64,000 nt of DNA from Ferirhizobium litorale (GCA_030028905.1 JALDYZ010000002.1:1-64000), one strand, 5' to 3'; counted from the stretch's first letter, positions 24,727-35,660 are shown. Notes: generated by a model from the sequence alone, not told the origin. Made by a program: numbers and translations.

Positions 24727-26811
24727 TCACTCGATACCGCTGGACGATCCGCGCGACAGCACGACCCCGCCATCCCACTCGCCATCTCGATCGAAATCCT
24801 GGCGATATGCCAACCGAGCGCCTGGCAGCGCCGGGAGCAAGATGTCGCGAGGTCGGTTCATTCCATCCGAGGTCACGGGGTAGGTAAAAAGCAACAGCCG
24901 GTGACTCAACTGTTCCTCGACAACGGAACCGACCCACAGTGCCATGTCTCCGGAGCGCTTGTCGGTGATCCAGAGCCGGAGCACATACCTGGACGTACCT
25001 TCATTTTTCGAATCGGCGCGAACAAGAACCAGGGACGGCATATGTCCGCGGTCCAGGCTGGGGAAAACGGGTAGCTGCAAGGGCGTCACCCCGGGGGAAA
25101 GCCATTGCAAGGCACTCGTCACCGACCAGGGCACCGGGGGCCGCCAGCCCGCCTTTGCCAGATTGGCCTCAAGCTCGGCGACGGTTCCCGCCCACTGCAG
25201 GGTTAGCGGCTCCTCTACCTCGCCTGTAAAATCGATCCGCCGTTGCGGGAGTGACTGCCACCCCAGCCCCCACCAGTCGGCAACGTCCGCCAGCGGAGCC
25301 TCGTACCGAATCGCATAGCGCTTCATGTCCGTGGCGTGGTGACTATAGATATTGAAGCCGCCGGCAACGGTGACCGCCACCACCGCAACGACCAGCAGTC
25401 CGTCGGTAGCCTCGTCGGACGAGCGGTGATGCATGTAGGCGATGCTGAGCAATGTCAGCCAGGATGCCGCAAAAGCCAACCCGCCGGCCACATCCGAAAA
25501 CCAGTGTGCACCCAGATAGACCCGCGAGAATCCGATCAGGACGGCGATCGCGGTTGCCGCGAATGCGACAAGTACGCCCTGCACCAGGGACAGGCGCCGG
25601 CATATGAGGAACGCCAGAAACCCGTAAAGCGCGGCATTCGTGGTGCTGTGGCCGCTCGGGAACGAAAAATTGCTCCAGCCGGCATAGAGTTCTTCGACCG
25701 GCCGCGAACGGTGAACGGCGGCCTTGATGACGGTATTGAATGAGGAAGCCACAGCAACGGCCGCCAGCCAGTAAGCGGCAGTGCCCCACGCACGCTTCCA
25801 GACGAGCCAGAGCAGCACTGCTGCTGTAACGGCTATGACCACCCTGGTGTCACCAAGTTCGGTGACCCCGACCATCAGGGAATCACCCAAAGGCGTACGC
25901 AGCTTCTGCAGGAACTGGTAGATCGCCAGGTCGACGTTCACGATTGCATCGTCATTGACCACGGCGTCGAGAATCTCGACGAATAACCATCCGCTGGCGA
26001 TCAGCAGGAAAGCCAATCCGGCCAGGACCGCGGTCTCTCGCTTGCTGCGATCAACCAGTGCGGAGATCCTGCGGGTCAGCCAGTTGTCATGGCTGTTCGA
26101 CCAAAAAGCCAGGCGGTTCAAGCCCGAATGCAGCAGGGGTACTCCCCATCCGATGCCCAGCCTGACCAACCGCACCGTCGCCCAGAGGAGAACGAGAACA
26201 ATGCCGATGAGTATGGCAAGCCTGCCCGCTGCCGCGCCGGCCGAATGGACGAACGCGCCCAGCAGCACACCCGGCAGGATATGCGAGGGAGCCCAGACGA
26301 TCGCCGACAGGATGTTCACCAGGTAGAACCGTCGTGCCGGCATTTGCAGGATACCGGCCACCAGCGGAACGAAGGCGCGGATTCCGGGAACGAAGCGGGC
26401 CAGGAAGACACTGGCGGTGCCATGTTTCCGGAAGAATGCCTCGCTGCGTTCGATCACTTCCGGATAGTGGTGAAAGGGCCATTGGTGGAGAATCTGGCGG
26501 TTGTATCGGCGCCCAAGCCAGAATGACAATCCGTCCCCGAGCATTGCCCCGGTCGTCGCGGCGGCGACCAGGGGGGCAAGCTTGAGGACGCCGGACGGTA
26601 CCAGCGCGGCAAGCCCGATGATGATGGCGGTTCCGGGAACCACCGCACCCAGCAGCGGCAGGGACTCGCAAAACGCCAACAGCAGTGCTGCACCGTAGGC
26701 GAGATGCGGATACGCCTGGATGAAGCTGATGAACTCGGCAACGTACGACAATGAGGATTCCCTGGTGGATCTGACGGAAGCCGGCGGCGGCGGCCCCTTT
26801 AGAGACTCCAC
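24727..26811 (-). CDS. DedA-PAP2-LssY three-domain membrane protein
   Basis: The 694-residue fusion has a DedA/SNARE-associated domain (about 20-210, with GLSFWLGRRYNRQ and FLARFVPGIRAFVPLVAG) and a PAP2 phosphatase domain (about 260-480). The PAP2 part has intact motifs KAAVHRSRP, FPSGHST and SRVYLGAHWFSD. A soluble LssY C-terminal domain covers about 500-694. The PAP2 part should dephosphorylate a lipid phosphate, and DedA proteins act on membrane lipids such as undecaprenyl phosphate. Legionella lssY sits in the lss type I secretion locus, and here the gene converges on the type I operon with 44 bp between. The GTG start at 26,811 is weak; TTG 26,751 behind AGGGA is an alternative. Confidence 0.85.
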   Translation of the reverse strand: MESLKGPPPPASVRSTRESSLSYVAEFISFIQAYPHLAYGAALLLAFCESLPLLGAVVPGTAIIIGLAALVPSGVLKLAPLVAAATTGAMLGDGLSFWLGRRYNRQILHQWPFHHYPEVIERSEAFFRKHGTASVFLARFVPGIRAFVPLVAGILQMPARRFYLVNILSAIVWAPSHILPGVLLGAFVHSAGAAAGRLAILIGIVLVLLWATVRLVRLGIGWGVPLLHSGLNRLAFWSNSHDNWLTRRISALVDRSKRETAVLAGLAFLLIASGWLFVEILDAVVNDDAIVNVDLAIYQFLQKLRTPLGDSLMVGVTELGDTRVVIAVTAAVLLWLVWKRAWGTAAYWLAAVAVASSFNTVIKAAVHRSRPVEELYAGWSNFSFPSGHSTTNAALYGFLAFLICRRLSLVQGVLVAFAATAIAVLIGFSRVYLGAHWFSDVAGGLAFAASWLTLLSIAYMHHRSSDEATDGLLVVAVVAVTVAGGFNIYSHHATDMKRYAIRYEAPLADVADWWGLGWQSLPQRRIDFTGEVEEPLTLQWAGTVAELEANLAKAGWRPPVPWSVTSALQWLSPGVTPLQLPVFPSLDRGHMPSLVLVRADSKNEGTSRYVLRLWITDKRSGDMALWVGSVVEEQLSHRLLLFTYPVTSDGMNRPRDILLPALPGARLAYRQDFDRDGEWDGGVVLSRGSSSGIE

Positions 26812-26924
26812 CTATGTGGTGTCGCTATACCGTGTCTTCCAATACCCGGCGGCGCACAAAAGCGGGGCATATGCAGATCCGTTGACCGCCATCGCAAGCG
26901 CCGACGAGCGCTCGGTACCGACAA

Positions 26925-27329
26925 TCAAGTATCGCCGCCCCCGTACTGGCTGTCGCTTACCGGCTCCATCCAGTCGGCCGTCTTGCCATCCAGCGCTTCC
27001 TGGATCGCAATATGCGTCATTGCCGTCTCAGGCCCTGCGCCGTGCCAGTGCTTCTCGCCAGGCGCGAACCAGACGGTATCCCCTGCCCTGATTTCGCTGA
27101 CGGGACCGCCCCAGCTCTGCGCAAACCCCTTGCCGGAGGTGACGATCAGAGTCTGGCCGAGCGGATGGGTGTGCCAGGCGGTTCGGGCGCCGGGTTCGAA
27201 CGTGACGCTGAGCGCACGAACACGCGCCGGCGCAGGCGCCTCCATGATCGGTTCCTGACGCACGGAACCGGTGAAATATTCGGCGGGAGCCTTGCGCGAG
27301 GCAACCGATCCGCACGGCTTGATTTCCAT
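26925..27329 (-). CDS. Cupin-domain protein
   Basis: The 134-residue protein begins at ATG 27,329, preceded by GGGAGG. It has the cupin motifs [15 protein letters not shown] (metal-binding His pair) and [18 protein letters not shown] (later His). It resembles the YhfH/carboxymuconolactone-associated cupins that often occur as stand-alone proteins. Function is unknown; isomerase, dioxygenase or sensor are all possible. It is not clearly in an operon. Confidence 0.8.
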   Translation of the reverse strand: MEIKPCGSVASRKAPAEYFTGSVRQEPIMEAPAPARVRALSVTFEPGARTAWHTHPLGQTLIVTSGKGFAQSWGGPVSEIRAGDTVWFAPGEKHWHGAGPETAMTHIAIQEALDGKTADWMEPVSDSQYGGGDT

Positions 27330-27391
27330 CTCTCGCTGTCCTCCCTGACAATTCGCAAAAATCATAGCGCGGGCACGGAACCACGCAAAGC

Positions 27392-30300
27392 CTACAGTTC
27401 GATGAGACCGAGACGATCGCCCAGTTCCTGCCGCGCGATCTCGATGACGCTCCTCTCATGGGTGAAGAGTATCGTCTGGAAGGTCCCGCCCAGACCGGAC
27501 AGCGCCTTGATCCCGCAGGCGGTCCGTTCGTCGTCGAAGGTCTGGAAGATGTCATCGAGAATCAGCGGGGCCGGCTCGTTGCGGCTGCAATAGTCCTCGA
27601 TGAAGGCAAGCCGCAGCGCCAGGTAGAGCTGATCGCCGGTGCCTTCGCTGAGACCGCCGAGCGGCACGCGCTCGCCACCCTGCCGTTCCGCCAGCAATTG
27701 CAATTCGTCGCCATCGCCATATTCCTGCACGAGCCGGGCGAAGCGACCACCTGTAAGACGCGAAAAATGCTCGCTCGCACGCATGAGGACCGGGTCCGCC
27801 TGCCGCTCCCGATAGGTTTCCATCGACGAGGACAGCATGCTCGCCGCGAGCTTGAGGACAACCCACTGGCGGGCAAGGTCCTTGGCCTCTGCATCGGCCG
27901 CAAGTCGTTCGAACACCGCAAGTTCTGCGCTTGTACCGGTTTCGATTGCCCCGCGCTGGCGCCGGTTCTCGGCAATGCGTGCCGTCAGCTCACCGAAGAG
28001 TTCCACCTGCCGCTGGTCTTCGCTGCTCAGGCGGTCGATCTCCAGGTCGGCTGCAATGCGGTCGAAATCCCCCAGCGCGCTGCGCACGACCTCCTCGGTC
28101 ATGCCCTCGGCATGCATCAGGAAACGGTTGCGGCTCTCTGCCAGCCGTTCCACAAGGCGCGCCCTTTCGCCAAGGCGATGCAGCGTTCCCGAGAGATCGG
28201 CGCCCTCGGGGAGTTCGGCCCGAAGTTCGGAAAGGACCAGGTCCACGGCCGCAATTTCATCGTTCAGGCGCGCGACCTGCGACTGAATACCCTTGAGTTC
28301 CTCTGCCAGTTCCTGGCTTCGCTCGGCCGCTCGCTGTGCCTTGATCGCGTGTTCGTGCAGCGCCTCTGCCATGACGTCGGCTGGCAGCGTCAAAAGCGAC
28401 GGCACAAGCCTCTCCGCAAGCACGCTAGCCTTGTCCTCGAAGGTTGCGATATCCCGGCGCATGCCGTTGACCCGTCGCGCCCGGCTTTCGCGTTCGACGA
28501 GAATTGCGGGCAGTTCTCCCCAAATTTTCAGGGCCGAAAGCACCATCTCGGCGGTTGCATCGCTGGCGAGACCGATGTGTGCGGCCGCAGCCGAGAAGCG
28601 CCGTTTCCACTCTTCACGCTCTACATCCAGCGCTGCCAGACGCTCCAGCGATCTATCGAGACGCGCCTTCGTCCCGGCACGTTCGCCTTCCCGGGCTCGG
28701 CTGTCGGACCACCGCGCATTCAACATGGACAGATGGCGGCGCATGCCGTCGGCGAGAGCCGAGATCGGCAGCAGGGCGGCGCCGGCATAGCCGCAGGCTT
28801 CGCCAAGCTGGCGCAGAACTGGGGTCGACCTTCCCTCGGCAAGGCGGATGCCCGCTAGCTGGTCATAGAGATCGCGCAGGGCATCGCGTTCGTTGGCAAG
28901 AGCCGCAATCGCCCGCCGCCACTCGATCATCTCCGCAGGCGCCAGCGTCGAAACGCCGCAGGGTGCGAACAGTTCAGCGAACTCCGCCATCATACCGTCC
29001 AGCTTGCGCTGGTTCTCGTCTCGTTGCTCGGCGGCCGCGGCAGCCTCGCGCTTCAGGCGGTCCTGCTGCAGGCGGTTCGCGGCGTGGCGTGCGACCCGGT
29101 CGGCATCGGCAAGCGCCATGTCGGCCAACTGATCGGCGCGAAGTACAAATCCGGCAAGCGCCGCAGAACTCTCCTGCAGGTGCGCCGGCTCGCCCTCGAC
29201 CGATTTGCCCACCAGCGTTTGCAACAGCCGGTCGCGGCTCCGGCGCGCCTCCTCGATCTCGGTGCGGCTGACGATCGGACCCGCTGCCACCTCTGTTTCG
29301 AGGATCTGCTCGAGGTCCCGCAATTGCCGAAGGAGATCCCCGACGCGCTCCTGCGCCTTGCCGCAAACGGCCCGCTGGGCATCGATGGTCTCGCGGTGCA
29401 GGGCTATAGAGGCAATGTCCGGCAACGGACTTGCAAGAACGGCATCGAGGTCGGCGACCCACGGCTGCAGCCGTGCAGTCGCCTCGCCGAGGTTCGCCTC
29501 GGCCCGCGCAACCTGGATGTCGATCGAGTCGCGCTTCGCCATGGCCGCCAGATCAACGGATAGCGCCTCCATCTGCTCTATATACGGTTTCGGATCGATC
29601 AGGATTGAGGCCCCGCCCTCCTCGTCGAACTGCGCAAGCAGACGGCGCTCTTCCTCGACCCGTAGCTCCAGAGCCGCATGCTCCCGAATGAGCATCTGCC
29701 CTTCCTCGGCGAGGGCGCGCAACTGCACAAGATCCGGATCTGTCGGACGGCGATCTACAAGATCGGCGGTCGTGGCAAAGCCGAGCCTGTGGGCAAATTG
29801 TTCGAGCGTTGCTTCGTAGCCGGCGAGTTCATTGTCGACACGCGGCAGATCCTGCCTGGTCTTTCGATATCCTCCGGTCTCAGCATAGAGCGCAACGATT
29901 TCGCGAGCCGCATCGACGGCGCGAGCATCCACATGAATCAGGTCCATCCCATCCTTGACCCGATCGGCTTCGGCCAGCACCTGGCGGAGGAGATCATCGG
30001 CATGACGCCGCGCGCCAAGCTTTTGCTCCAACGCAGCGACAAATCCGACCGGCAAGGCAGCCAGATCCGCATAGTCGGCAAGCGCTGTCATGTCGCCATC
30101 GATTTCTCCGATTAGCGGCTCCAGCCTCTTCAGCAGTTTCAGCCGGTCGAGTGCGTGGCGGGTCGATCGGCGTTCTTCCTGCAGCGACAGAAGCTGACGG
30201 TCGAGATCGGTCGCTTCGTTCGTCAGTCGCTTCCAGTCGCCGGCCTTGAGTTCATTTTCCTTTTCACTTCGCTTGGCCTTTTCGTGGCGTTCGACCGCCT

Positions 30301-30859
30301 GATAGAACAGACGGTCCTGGGACTTGCGCTGGGCAAAGATGCCGTCTGCTTCGCTTTCGAGCTTCTGCCTCAGGTTCGTGAGTCCCATCAGGCCGGAGGC
30401 GGCCGAGAACAACAGGCTGCCGATCTCGCCGCCGCTTTGCAGCATGGCGGCGGCCCCTTCCCTGAGACGCGCCGAATCCAGTCCGAACGCCCTTTCGAAA
30501 ACGTCGCGGTTGAGGCTCCCGAGGAAAGTTGCGAGCGCATCCTCGGCAAGAGCCGCCTCCTTGTCATCGGCAGCAAGGAGCGTGTTCTTGGCTCCGCGCC
30601 GGCGGCGGAAGGATAGCTTGTCGCCAGCCCGCGAGAAGACTTCCGCGCCTACCCGCAACGACGCCGCGTCGTGTGCGAAGCTGAAATGAGAGGTGGTGCG
30701 CGGAAATCCGAACAGGAGATCGGAAAAAGCCGACAGCGCGGAGGACTTGCCCGCTTCGTTGGGTCCATAGATAACATGCAGTTGCGCGTCCGGACGAAAG
30801 CGAAGAACCGTGTCGGTCAAAGCGCCGTAGCGCACGAGGTCCAGCGTAGCAAAGCGCAT
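27392..30859 (-). CDS. YhaN-like AAA/SMC-type ATPase (SbcC-related)
   Basis: This 1155-residue ATPase starts at ATG 30,859, five bases after the stop of the nuclease gene. The N-terminus [15 protein letters not shown] and P-loop GPNEAGKSS near residue 34 are of the RecF/SbcC type. Two long coiled-coil arms fill most of the middle. The C-terminal part has the signature [17 protein letters not shown], Walker [16 protein letters not shown] and the switch LFTHERSV. Its operon partner is a YhaO/SbcD-like metallophosphoesterase, so together they should form a DNA-end-processing repair complex like SbcCD or Mre11-Rad50. The stop is 63 bp from the cupin gene on the same strand. Confidence 0.85.
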   Translation of the reverse strand: MRFATLDLVRYGALTDTVLRFRPDAQLHVIYGPNEAGKSSALSAFSDLLFGFPRTTSHFSFAHDAASLRVGAEVFSRAGDKLSFRRRRGAKNTLLAADDKEAALAEDALATFLGSLNRDVFERAFGLDSARLREGAAAMLQSGGEIGSLLFSAASGLMGLTNLRQKLESEADGIFAQRKSQDRLFYQAVERHEKAKRSEKENELKAGDWKRLTNEATDLDRQLLSLQEERRSTRHALDRLKLLKRLEPLIGEIDGDMTALADYADLAALPVGFVAALEQKLGARRHADDLLRQVLAEADRVKDGMDLIHVDARAVDAAREIVALYAETGGYRKTRQDLPRVDNELAGYEATLEQFAHRLGFATTADLVDRRPTDPDLVQLRALAEEGQMLIREHAALELRVEEERRLLAQFDEEGGASILIDPKPYIEQMEALSVDLAAMAKRDSIDIQVARAEANLGEATARLQPWVADLDAVLASPLPDIASIALHRETIDAQRAVCGKAQERVGDLLRQLRDLEQILETEVAAGPIVSRTEIEEARRSRDRLLQTLVGKSVEGEPAHLQESSAALAGFVLRADQLADMALADADRVARHAANRLQQDRLKREAAAAAEQRDENQRKLDGMMAEFAELFAPCGVSTLAPAEMIEWRRAIAALANERDALRDLYDQLAGIRLAEGRSTPVLRQLGEACGYAGAALLPISALADGMRRHLSMLNARWSDSRAREGERAGTKARLDRSLERLAALDVEREEWKRRFSAAAAHIGLASDATAEMVLSALKIWGELPAILVERESRARRVNGMRRDIATFEDKASVLAERLVPSLLTLPADVMAEALHEHAIKAQRAAERSQELAEELKGIQSQVARLNDEIAAVDLVLSELRAELPEGADLSGTLHRLGERARLVERLAESRNRFLMHAEGMTEEVVRSALGDFDRIAADLEIDRLSSEDQRQVELFGELTARIAENRRQRGAIETGTSAELAVFERLAADAEAKDLARQWVVLKLAASMLSSSMETYRERQADPVLMRASEHFSRLTGGRFARLVQEYGDGDELQLLAERQGGERVPLGGLSEGTGDQLYLALRLAFIEDYCSRNEPAPLILDDIFQTFDDERTACGIKALSGLGGTFQTILFTHERSVIEIARQELGDRLGLIEL

Positions 30860-30863
30860 CGGA

Positions 30864-32102
30864 CTACTCCGCCCTTCCCGCGCGGGCGAGCAGCAATTGC
30901 CGTGCCTCGGCAAGCAGGTCCCGGGCGTCAACATCCAAAGGCAGATCGCTGGCGCCAGTCCCGCCGGGAAGTTTCACGGCGATCTCCGAAATCCGTGCCA
31001 CGGCCTCCTCCAGCAATGCCTGCGCCGGCAATTCCTTGCCGATCAGCGCGGACAGGTCGAGGCCGGACAGGTCGCCATCGAGATCGAGCCCATTGGCCGG
31101 CTTGAGGTTCAGCTCGAGCTTTTCCAGCCAGATATCCTCGTGGCAGCGATGGCAGGCGGCCTGGACCTCGTCTCGGACGTCCTGACGGCGGGCAATGATG
31201 TCGCCGTAGAGCGGACTGTCGCCACTGAGGCGCACGCGCAGCGCAAGCGGCCTGCCCTCCGTCTCATCCGCAACCGGCATCACCACCTCTTCCACCTTGC
31301 GAAGGATGGCCGTGAGATCGTCACTTTCGGCAACCGCGACGTCGACCTGCCCAAAGCGCGCCTCGTCGACAATCACCCTCTCGTGTCGAACGACGCCATC
31401 ATCGACCGTGACCAGCATTGCGCCCTTCGCGCCGCACTCGCGGATGCTGCGCCCCTGCAGATTGCCGGGATAGATGATCGGCGGATCGGAGGCGACCTCC
31501 TCGTATTCGTGGACATGTCCAAGCGCCCAGTAGTCGTAACCGCGGGATTTCAGGTCGTTGACCGAACAGGGTGCGTATGGCGCGTGCGGCTCGCGTCCCG
31601 TCAACGAGGTGTGCAGGACGCCGATGTTGAACCAGCCGGCCTCCGGCCCCGGATAGTTGAGCGCCAGATTGTCGTTGGCGGAGCGGTCGGCAAAGCCCTG
31701 CCCGTGCAGCGCGACCTTCAGATGATCGAGGCGGAAGCTGCCGGGCCTTGCGGTCGGAAACTCGTGCACGTTGGCCGGAAGGGAGATGGTCTTGGTGATC
31801 ACGCTTTCCGCATCGTGATTGCCGCGCAGCAGGTAGACTGGTATCCCGGCGCGGTCCAGCCGCGCGACCTCGCGATTGAAGAACAGGCCGATCTTGTTGT
31901 CCTTCCAGTCGCCGTCATAGACGTCGCCGGCGATCACGACAAAATCCACCTTGAGCTCGATTGCCTGCGACACCAGCGCCGAAAACGCCTTGCGGCTCGC
32001 CTCGGCGAAAATCGCAGCGATGTCCGGGTCCTTGAGCGCGAGCCCCTGGAAAGGGCTGCCAAGGTGGAGGTCTGCGGCGTGGATGAAGCGGAATGAAGCC
32101 AT
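30864..32102 (-). CDS. YhaO/SbcD-like DNA repair metallophosphoesterase
   Basis: The 412-residue protein has the calcineurin-like nuclease motifs HAADLHLG (8-15), IAGDVYD near 57-63, LRGNHD near 95-100 and GHVHEYEE near 200. It corresponds to the Mre11/SbcD nuclease class that trims DNA ends with two metal ions. The roughly 130-residue C-terminal region is probably the ATPase-binding part. It precedes the YhaN-like gene by four bases, so the two are coupled. The upstream 167 bp is shared with the divergent aldo/keto reductase gene. Confidence 0.88.
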   Translation of the reverse strand: MASFRFIHAADLHLGSPFQGLALKDPDIAAIFAEASRKAFSALVSQAIELKVDFVVIAGDVYDGDWKDNKIGLFFNREVARLDRAGIPVYLLRGNHDAESVITKTISLPANVHEFPTARPGSFRLDHLKVALHGQGFADRSANDNLALNYPGPEAGWFNIGVLHTSLTGREPHAPYAPCSVNDLKSRGYDYWALGHVHEYEEVASDPPIIYPGNLQGRSIRECGAKGAMLVTVDDGVVRHERVIVDEARFGQVDVAVAESDDLTAILRKVEEVVMPVADETEGRPLALRVRLSGDSPLYGDIIARRQDVRDEVQAACHRCHEDIWLEKLELNLKPANGLDLDGDLSGLDLSALIGKELPAQALLEEAVARISEIAVKLPGGTGASDLPLDVDARDLLAEARQLLLARAGRAE

Positions 32103-32269
32103 CGGGTCTCGTCGTCATATGCCGGGTCTGTGTCCAGTCTTAAAGGGAGTCGCACCGCATGCATACCGGCCGGCGGCCGTCATCCAACGCTTTCATGATC
32201 TCCGAGCTTGTTCGCGACCGGGGCAACTGCTAGTCGGTGCGGCGATTCGGATCGAATGGAGGATATGCC

Positions 32270-33256
32270 GTGAGACAACACGCATTTGGAAAGACCGGCT
32301 TCACCGTCACTGACATCGGCTTCGGTGCCTGGCAGATCGGCGGGGCGTGGGGCGATGTCAGCGAGGCGGATGGCCGCAAAGCGCTGAACGCGGCGCTCGA
32401 TGCCGGCATGACCTTCATCGATACGGCCGATGTCTATGGCGACGGACGCTCGGAGAAGATCATTTCCGACGTGCTGAAGGCGCGTGGCGGCAACCGCCCG
32501 ATGGTGGCGACCAAGGCCGGACGCCGCCTCGATCCGCATGTGGCGGACGGCTACACGAAGGCCAATCTCGAGGGGTTCATCGACCGCAGCCTGAAGAACC
32601 TCCAGGTCGACAGCCTCGACCTCGTGCAGTTGCATTGCCCTCCGACCGAGGTTTTCTATCGCCCGGAGGTGTTTGCCGCACTCGACGAACTGAAGCAGTC
32701 GGGCAAGATCAGGAACTACGGCGTCAGTGTCGAGAAGGTCGAAGAGGCTTTGAAGGCGATCGAGTATCCCCGCGTTGCCAGCATCCAGATCATCTACAAC
32801 ATCTTCCGCCAGCGGCCCGCCGACCTCTTCTTCAAGGAAGCCCGCCGCAAGCAGATTGCCGTGATCGCCCGCGTACCGCTCGCAAGCGGCCTGCTTTCCG
32901 GCAAGATCACCCGGGACAGCAAGTTCGCCGCCGACGACCACCGCAACTTCAATCGCCACGGCGAGGCGTTCGATGTCGGCGAGACTTTTGCCGGCGTTCC
33001 CTTCGAAATTGGCCTGCGGGCCGTCGAGGAGGTGCGCAAGCTCGTTCCTGCCGGCCAGACCATGGCGGCCTTCGCGCTGCGCTGGATCCTGATGAACGAG
33101 GCCGTCACCGTCGTCATTCCCGGAGCCCGCAATGCCGAACAGGCAAGGGCCAACGCGGCTGCTGCCGATCTAGCGCCGCTTTCCGCCGACGTCATGGCCG
33201 CGACCCGCGAGATCTACGATAGCCTGGTGGCACCGCACGTCCACCAGCGCTGGTAG
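32270..33256 (+). CDS. Aldo/keto reductase
   Basis: GTG 32,270 follows GGAGG at nine bases and gives 328 residues. Family features are the N-terminal FGKTGFTVTDIGFGAWQIGG, the catalytic region TFIDTADVYGDGRSE (Asp and Tyr), VATKAGRR (Lys), LVQLHCPP (His), and a C-terminal NADPH-binding TVVIPGARNAEQARAN. It should reduce an aldehyde or ketone with NADPH, but the substrate is not predictable. It ends before a strong bidirectional terminator. Confidence 0.9.
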   Translation: MRQHAFGKTGFTVTDIGFGAWQIGGAWGDVSEADGRKALNAALDAGMTFIDTADVYGDGRSEKIISDVLKARGGNRPMVATKAGRRLDPHVADGYTKANLEGFIDRSLKNLQVDSLDLVQLHCPPTEVFYRPEVFAALDELKQSGKIRNYGVSVEKVEEALKAIEYPRVASIQIIYNIFRQRPADLFFKEARRKQIAVIARVPLASGLLSGKITRDSKFAADDHRNFNRHGEAFDVGETFAGVPFEIGLRAVEEVRKLVPAGQTMAAFALRWILMNEAVTVVIPGARNAEQARANAAAADLAPLSADVMAATREIYDSLVAPHVHQRW

Positions 33257-33366
33257 GGTGAGTGGCTGAGGGTCTTGCGCGCCGCAGACGCGGCGCTGCT
33301 GGACCCCGAATCAGGTCCGGGGTGACGAGACGGAGTGTTCCTCTCACAATAGTTTGTCAAAAGACT

Positions 33367-33397
33367 GAGGCCGGGCGATCAAGCCCGGCCTCTTTTT
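33367..33397. terminator. Bidirectional terminator between AKR and phytase-like genes
   Basis: A 10-bp GC-rich stem (GAGGCCGGGC with GCCCGGCCTC, six-base loop) is followed by TTTTT on the plus strand. It lies after the aldo/keto reductase gene and just past the stop of the converging esterase gene, so it can serve both. Confidence 0.85.
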
Positions 33398-33415
33398 GCT
33401 GTGCGTGAGACAGCC

Positions 33416-35617
33416 TCAGTTGGTGGCGGTCAGGTCGACCGGGAAGAACAAGGTCTCGCCAGAGGAGTCCTTGACGCCGTCGTTGTCGGTCACTGCGAAG
33501 GCCTTGCCGCCGGCATCGAAGGCAAAGCCTTCGATCTTGTCGACGACGTAGCCGTTCGTGGCGCTCTTCAGGTCGCCGATGAAGTCGTAGGCTTCGACCT
33601 TCTTGACGAGCGGCAGTTCGCCACCGAGCTTGGCCGGTTTCAGGTCGGCGATCGCCACCTTGTAGAGCTTCTTCAGCTTCGCCTGGTCGCCGATGAGGTT
33701 GTCGCGCTCGATGATGTAGAGGCTGTCGCCGTTGGCGGTGATTTCCGACAGACCGACCCAGCCGCTCTCCGTCTTGTCGAGCGGATAACGCACTGCGCCC
33801 CATTCCTCGCTCTTCGGATTGTAGGAGACAAGCTTCACGAAACCCTTTTCGTCGTCGTTCCATTCGCGCTGGACCGCCATCCACAGCGTCGCGTCGTCGC
33901 CAGAACCGACGATCGTCACGCCTTCGAAGCCGAATCGGATTTCATTGGCGAGGAGTTCCTTCGGCAGGGCGATCTCGGTCTTGATCTCGCCTTTCGGGTT
34001 GACGTGGTAGAGGGCGTGCGGAAGAAGCTTTTCCGTATTGCCTTCGGAAGCCAGCCAGAACCAGCCTTCCTCGTCCACCGTCACGCCTTCGATGTCGAGC
34101 TTCTGGGCCGGCTGACCGTCGCGCTTGACATAGAGGGCGTCGGTGATGACGGCCGGCTTCTTCGTCGCGTCGATCGTGTAGATCGTCGGCTGCGAGCCGA
34201 GGACGCTGTCGCTGACCGCATAGAGCATGCCAGGCTGGCCGGGAACGGCGGTGAGGCCCGAAAGTGCGGCGAAACCGATCGGATTGCCGTCCTTGTCTGC
34301 CGAGACGATCTGCGGATAAGCCTTTTCGCCCTCAGCGCGCTCATAGATCATCACATGCGAGCGCGCTCCGCCGTCCTCGACGAGGTCGACCTCGTTGGCA
34401 GTGGCGATCAGGTTACGGTTTGGAATGGCGATTGCGCCCTCCGGCGAGACGCCCGAGGGCAGGATCTGCATCAGTTCCGGCTCGGCGCCGGTGTCCTTGT
34501 AGACTCCAACCACGGAGGCGCGCTCGGCGAGCACGAAGAACAGGTTGTCGTCTCCGAACTTCGCGGCTTCGAGACCTTCCGGTTCAACGCCCTTTGCGGA
34601 CGAGCGGCCCTCGGGATAGTGGCCGAGGCGGGCGACGGCGCGCTCGAAGGAACTGCCGGACTCATGGAGGACCTTGCCGGTGTTGTCGAAGATCGTAAAG
34701 CCGCGCGAACCGCCTTCGTAGTCGCCTTCATTGGCGACGACGAGACGATCGTTGTCCAGCCACTTCACGGCATCAGGCTCGCGCAGGACGCCCTTTTTCT
34801 CGCCGGTGAAGTTCAGGGCGCCGTCCTTCTTGGTGTCGATACCGGCGAGGTCGGTGCTGCCGGCGGAAAAGTGGGTCTTCACTTCGCCGGTTGCGCCGTC
34901 GAGAATGATGATCTCGTTGTTTTCCTGCAGCGTCAGCGCAATCTCGTTCGCCTCGTTGAAGGCGACGAACTCGGGCTCCGGATCGTCAGCAGCGATGCCC
35001 GCCAGCCCCGTCAGGGCAACATGCTTGATGGCGCCGCAATCGACGCTGCCGTCACCATTCACCTTGAAGACGACGAGGTCGCCGGCCGGCATCTGCGGGA
35101 TCTTGCCGTCGTCGAGGTCTTCGTCGCGTTCGTTTTCGATGGCGATCGCGGCGAGCGTCCTGTCCTTGTTGAGGGCGATCGAATCCGGCTGCCCGCCGAG
35201 ATCGCAGGTCGCGTCGATCTTCTTCGTTGCGATGTCGACGATTACGAGGCGGCCGGACGGGTTCTGCTTGTTCTCGCTGGTGTTGACGGCAACCAGCGCC
35301 TTGCCGGCTGCAGCAGCGACCGAGGTCGGCTCTCCGTCCATCATCAGCGCGCCACCGGCCTTCGGGGCACTGGCATCGGTGATATCGACGAAGCCGATCG
35401 CGCCGAGCGGGCTGTCGCTATAGATCAGCGTGTTGCCGTCTTCCGTCGCCGTGATGATTTCAGCGGACGAAACGGTATTCTTGTCCTTATCGGACGGGAT
35501 GTTCTGGGAAACGGCAAATGATGCAACGCGATTGAATACCGGCTCGGCATCGGCGGCAGTGGCCGCAGACGCGAGCAGCGCAGCCGTCAGGACTGCAAAG
35601 GGAAAACGGGAAGCCAC
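33416..35617 (-). CDS. Secreted esterase-like phytase-family protein
   Basis: GTG 35,617 with AGGAGAT five bases upstream gives 733 residues and a clear signal peptide (SRFPFAVLTAALLASAATAADA). The mature part is a repetitive beta structure. The first half looks like a beta-propeller (SSAEIITATEDGNTLIYSDS and similar blades), and the C-terminal part matches the esterase-like activity of phytase family (DIEGVTVDEEGWFWLASEG, then KIEGFAFDAGGKAFAVTDNDG). The family is linked to phosphate release from organic phosphates in the periplasm or outside the cell. A Pho box lies 55 bp upstream, so it is probably induced by PhoB under phosphate starvation. Confidence 0.85.
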   Translation of the reverse strand: MASRFPFAVLTAALLASAATAADAEPVFNRVASFAVSQNIPSDKDKNTVSSAEIITATEDGNTLIYSDSPLGAIGFVDITDASAPKAGGALMMDGEPTSVAAAAGKALVAVNTSENKQNPSGRLVIVDIATKKIDATCDLGGQPDSIALNKDRTLAAIAIENERDEDLDDGKIPQMPAGDLVVFKVNGDGSVDCGAIKHVALTGLAGIAADDPEPEFVAFNEANEIALTLQENNEIIILDGATGEVKTHFSAGSTDLAGIDTKKDGALNFTGEKKGVLREPDAVKWLDNDRLVVANEGDYEGGSRGFTIFDNTGKVLHESGSSFERAVARLGHYPEGRSSAKGVEPEGLEAAKFGDDNLFFVLAERASVVGVYKDTGAEPELMQILPSGVSPEGAIAIPNRNLIATANEVDLVEDGGARSHVMIYERAEGEKAYPQIVSADKDGNPIGFAALSGLTAVPGQPGMLYAVSDSVLGSQPTIYTIDATKKPAVITDALYVKRDGQPAQKLDIEGVTVDEEGWFWLASEGNTEKLLPHALYHVNPKGEIKTEIALPKELLANEIRFGFEGVTIVGSGDDATLWMAVQREWNDDEKGFVKLVSYNPKSEEWGAVRYPLDKTESGWVGLSEITANGDSLYIIERDNLIGDQAKLKKLYKVAIADLKPAKLGGELPLVKKVEAYDFIGDLKSATNGYVVDKIEGFAFDAGGKAFAVTDNDGVKDSSGETLFFPVDLTATN

Positions 35618-35660
35618 GGGATATCTCCTGTTTGCTCGATTTAATGAACAGGAGGCTTTT

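Noticed and set aside
27458-28858. 466-residue open frame on the plus strand
   Set aside because: Antisense of the YhaN-like ATPase gene.
33401-35521. 706-residue open frame on the plus strand
   Set aside because: Antisense shadow of the phytase-like gene, which has a signal peptide, ribosome-binding site and Pho box.
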